This document shows positions 30,035 to 32,625 of a DNA stretch of 32,625 nucleotides, piece after piece. The position numbers and the translations under genes were made by a program. The notes under the pieces are model-generated. The model was not told where the DNA came from, searched no databases, and saw nothing but the letters and a program-made list of their open reading frames with translations. The first letter of the stretch is position 1. Every line of letters starts with the position of its first letter. The DNA comes from Alphaproteobacteria bacterium (GTDB lineage Bacteria; Pseudomonadota; Alphaproteobacteria; Sphingomonadales; Sphingomonadaceae): positions 1 to 32,625 of the forward strand of contig JAUIIG010000033.1 of the NCBI GenBank assembly GCA_030431875.1, written 5' to 3'.

Positions 30035-32167
30035 ATGGCCCGCGAATATCCGCTGGAGCGCTATCGCAATATCGGCATCATGGCCCACATCGATGCCGGC
30101 AAGACCACCACGACCGAGCGTATTCTCTACTACACCGGCAAGTCCTACAAGATCGGCGAAGTCCACGACGGCGCCGCCACCATGGACTGGATGGAGCAGG
30201 AGCAGGAACGCGGTATCACCATTACCTCGGCTGCGACGACCACCTTCTGGACCCCCGAAGATCCCGCCATGGATCCGCGTTCGGCTCCCGAAGACCTGCG
30301 CGCTGCCATGCCGAAGTACCGCATCAACATCATCGACACCCCCGGCCACGTCGACTTCACCATTGAAGTCGAACGCTCGCTGCGCGTGCTCGACGGCGCG
30401 GTTGCCGTCTTCGACGGCGTTGCCGGCGTTGAACCGCAGTCCGAAACCGTGTGGCGCCAGGCCGACAAGTACGGCGTTCCGCGCATGTGCTTTATCAACA
30501 AGCTCGACCGTACCGGTGCCGACTTCTACTACTGCGTCCAGTCGATCATCGATCGCCTCGGCGCGACGCCGCTGGTGCTTTACCTGCCGATCGGTGCGGA
30601 AAGCGACCTCCAGGGCGTTGTCGACCTGGTCAACAACCGCGGCATCGTATGGCAGGCCGAAGACCTCGGCGCGAAGTACGAGTTTGTCGATATCCCGGCC
30701 GACCTTGCCGACAAGGCTGCCGAATACCGCGAGAAGCTGATCGAGACCGTCGTCGAACAGGACGACGATGTCATGGAAGCATATCTGGAGGGTGAAGAGC
30801 CCGACGTTGCAACCATCAAGCGTCTCATCCGCAAGGGCACCATGTCGCGCGACTTCGTGCCGGTAACCTGTGGTTCGGCCTTCAAGAACAAGGGCGTCCA
30901 GCCCCTGCTCGACGCCGTGGTCGACTACATGCCTTCGCCGCTCGACGTTCCCGCGATCAAGGGCGTCAAGCCCGACAGCGACGAGGAAGAAACCCGTCCG
31001 TCGTCGGACGATGCTCCGTTCTCTGCGCTGGCGTTCAAGATCATGAACGACCCGTTCGTCGGCTCGCTCACCTTCACCCGCATCTATTCGGGCAAGCTGT
31101 CGAAGGGCAGCTACCTGAACTCGGTCAAGGACAAGCGCGAGAAGATCGGCCGCATGCTGCTGATGCACTCGAACAACCGTGAAGACATCGATGAGGCCTT
31201 CGCTGGCGATATCGTCGCCATCGCCGGCCTCAAGGAAACCACCACGGGTGACACGCTGTGCGATCCGGCCAAGCCGATCATCCTCGAGCGGATGGAATTC
31301 CCCGAGCCCGTGATCGAGCTGTCGGTGGAACCGAAGACCAAGGCCGACCAGGAAAAGATGGGCATCGCCCTCAACCGCCTGGCCGCCGAGGATCCGAGCT
31401 TCCGCGTGTCGACTGACCACGAAAGTGGCCAGACGATCATCAAGGGCATGGGCGAACTGCACCTCGACATCCTGGTCGATCGCATGAAGCGCGAGTTCAA
31501 GGTGGAAGCCAACGTCGGTGCACCGCAGGTGGCCTACCGTGAATCGCTCGGCCGCAAGGTCGATGTCGATTACACCCACAAGAAGCAGTCCGGTGGTTCG
31601 GGCCAATTCGGCCGTGCCAAGGTGACCGTGGAGCCGGGTGAACGCGGCCAGGGCATCGTCTTCACCGACGAAGTCAAGGGCGGTAACATTCCGAAGGAAT
31701 ATATCCCCGCGATCGAGAAGGGCATGCGCGAGCAGGCCGAAAGCGGCCACCTGGTCGGCTTCCCGATCATCGACTTCACGATCACGCTGACCGACGGCGC
31801 CTACCACGACGTCGACTCGAGCGCGATCGCCTTCGAAATCTGTGGTCGTGGCGCCATGCGCGAAGTGGCCGAGAAGGCCGGCATCAAGCTGCTTGAGCCG
31901 GTGATGAAGGTCGAAGTTGTGACGCCGGAAGAGTTCATGGGCGACGTTATCGGCGACTTGAACTCCCGTCGTGGCCAGATCCAGGGCACTGACAGCCGCG
32001 GCAACGCACAGGTTGTCGAGGCCCACGTGCCGCTGGCCAACATGTTCGGCTACGTTAACGAACTGCGTTCGTTCACCCAGGGCCGCGCCCAGTACACGAT
32101 GCAGTTCAGCCACTATGACGAAGTTCCGTCGAATGTGGCGCAGGAGATCAAGGAGAAGCTTGCGTAA
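30035..32167 (+). CDS. fusA: Elongation factor G
   Basis: The product is 710 residues, the GTPase that drives translocation and, with RRF, ribosome recycling. The G domain has [12 protein letters not shown] (17-28), DTPGHVDFT near 103 and NKLDRTGAD near 157. Domains II-V follow in normal order, including [13 protein letters not shown] in domain IV and EIKEKLA at the C-terminus. About ten residues longer than many EF-G proteins because of an insert after the first switch region ([16 protein letters not shown], about 71-86), which is common in sphingomonads. Third gene of the str operon, 92 bp before tuf. Confidence 0.98.
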   Translation: MAREYPLERYRNIGIMAHIDAGKTTTTERILYYTGKSYKIGEVHDGAATMDWMEQEQERGITITSAATTTFWTPEDPAMDPRSAPEDLRAAMPKYRINIIDTPGHVDFTIEVERSLRVLDGAVAVFDGVAGVEPQSETVWRQADKYGVPRMCFINKLDRTGADFYYCVQSIIDRLGATPLVLYLPIGAESDLQGVVDLVNNRGIVWQAEDLGAKYEFVDIPADLADKAAEYREKLIETVVEQDDDVMEAYLEGEEPDVATIKRLIRKGTMSRDFVPVTCGSAFKNKGVQPLLDAVVDYMPSPLDVPAIKGVKPDSDEEETRPSSDDAPFSALAFKIMNDPFVGSLTFTRIYSGKLSKGSYLNSVKDKREKIGRMLLMHSNNREDIDEAFAGDIVAIAGLKETTTGDTLCDPAKPIILERMEFPEPVIELSVEPKTKADQEKMGIALNRLAAEDPSFRVSTDHESGQTIIKGMGELHLDILVDRMKREFKVEANVGAPQVAYRESLGRKVDVDYTHKKQSGGSGQFGRAKVTVEPGERGQGIVFTDEVKGGNIPKEYIPAIEKGMREQAESGHLVGFPIIDFTITLTDGAYHDVDSSAIAFEICGRGAMREVAEKAGIKLLEPVMKVEVVTPEEFMGDVIGDLNSRRGQIQGTDSRGNAQVVEAHVPLANMFGYVNELRSFTQGRAQYTMQFSHYDEVPSNVAQEIKEKLA

Positions 32168-32259
32168 GAGCAGGCAAGCGTCTAGGGGCGGCGCCTGATT
32201 CAGCGGGTGCCGCCACTTCTCCCGTAAAGATTCAATTTCAAGCAGAGGTTATTTGAAAA

Positions 32260-32625
32260 ATGGCTAAGGAAAAATTCGAGCGCAATAAGCCGCACTGCAA
32301 CATCGGCACCATCGGTCACGTCGACCACGGCAAGACCACGCTGACGGCCGCGATCACCAAGGTGATGGCTGAGACCTATGGCGGTGCAGCTGTCGATTTC
32401 GCAAACATCGACAAGGCTCCCGAAGAGCGCGAGCGCGGCATCACCATTTCGACCGCACACGTCGAATACGAAACCGAAGCACGTCACTACGCACACGTCG
32501 ACTGCCCGGGCCACGCTGACTATGTGAAGAACATGATCACCGGTGCCGCCCAGATGGACGGCGCGATCCTGGTGGTGAACGCTGCTGACGGCCCGATGCC
32601 GCAGACCCGCGAGCACATCCTGCTC
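32260..32625 (+). CDS. tuf: Elongation factor Tu, partial (3' end outside window)
   Basis: The first 122 codons of EF-Tu are in the window. EF-Tu-GTP delivers aminoacyl-tRNA to the ribosome. Visible motifs are [10 protein letters not shown] (19-28, P-loop), ERERGITIS (about 56-64, switch I), [12 protein letters not shown] (about 81-92) and the [13 protein letters not shown] region before the window edge. ATG 32260 is preceded by AGAGG 12 nt upstream. It completes the classic rpsL-rpsG-fusA-tuf order. Most relatives carry a second tuf elsewhere. Confidence 0.98.
   Translation, partial: MAKEKFERNKPHCNIGTIGHVDHGKTTLTAAITKVMAETYGGAAVDFANIDKAPEERERGITISTAHVEYETEARHYAHVDCPGHADYVKNMITGAAQMDGAILVVNAADGPMPQTREHILL

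Noticed and set aside
29960-32113. A 717-codon minus-strand frame opposite fusA
   Set aside because: It is the mirror of highly conserved EF-G and has no independent support.
1-32625. CRISPR array or insertion sequence with transposase
   Set aside because: No regularly spaced repeats and no transposase-like protein in any frame; the repeats present are palindromic elements and one pair of direct repeats.

Overview
The window is chromosomal DNA of high G+C content from an alphaproteobacterium, most likely Sphingomonadales (Erythrobacteraceae or Sphingomonadaceae). The reasons are the character of the TlyA, UbiK, MetZ and ribosomal protein sequences, a textbook EcfG-type general-stress promoter, alphaproteobacterial REP-like hairpins, and an S12 protein with Arg at position 88. 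No tool was run: families are recognised by eye, and species assignment is not possible.

Layout. 1-630 (-) holds the 5' part of a branched-chain aminotransferase gene. 693-3115 has three small lipoprotein genes, two of them tandem paralogues, around a gene-free stretch (1458-2081) that contains a structured minus-strand RNA candidate and a long palindromic repeat. 3168-7051 is housekeeping: tlyA, a TspO-family protein, ubiK, a small periplasmic protein, recO and leuB. 7101-10275 holds a polyprenyl-phosphate glycosyltransferase fused to GtrA, two tiny paralogous membrane proteins (the first behind an EcfG promoter), and a convergent PMT-type glycosyltransferase that could use the lipid-linked sugar made by the first. 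10352-18104 holds metZ, a secreted S9 peptidase, apaG, a secreted M14 carboxypeptidase, and a LysR-GNAT pair. 18190-24979 holds a PPC-repeat secreted protein, a Phd-PAS-PAS fusion, an orphan TadE/TadG pair, and an operon of two exported proteins of unknown function.

24980-28740 is the accessory part. It has a second copy of the palindromic repeat, a HTH protein of phage terminase small-subunit type, and two 105-bp direct repeats (about 90% identical, no gaps). Between and beside these lies visibly A+T-richer DNA. That DNA encodes a 50-residue ORF ending in an SSB-like DDDIPF tip, a translationally coupled single-pass membrane protein of 212 residues, and a divergent 467-residue KAP-family P-loop NTPase. 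This looks like a transferred module and is the best candidate for an undescribed, possibly anti-phage, system.

28971-32625 is the str operon: rpsL, rpsG, fusA and the start of tuf. REP-type hairpins lie in front of rpsL and between rpsL and rpsG, and the 5' hairpin of the rpsL-rpsG gap includes the rpsL stop codon.
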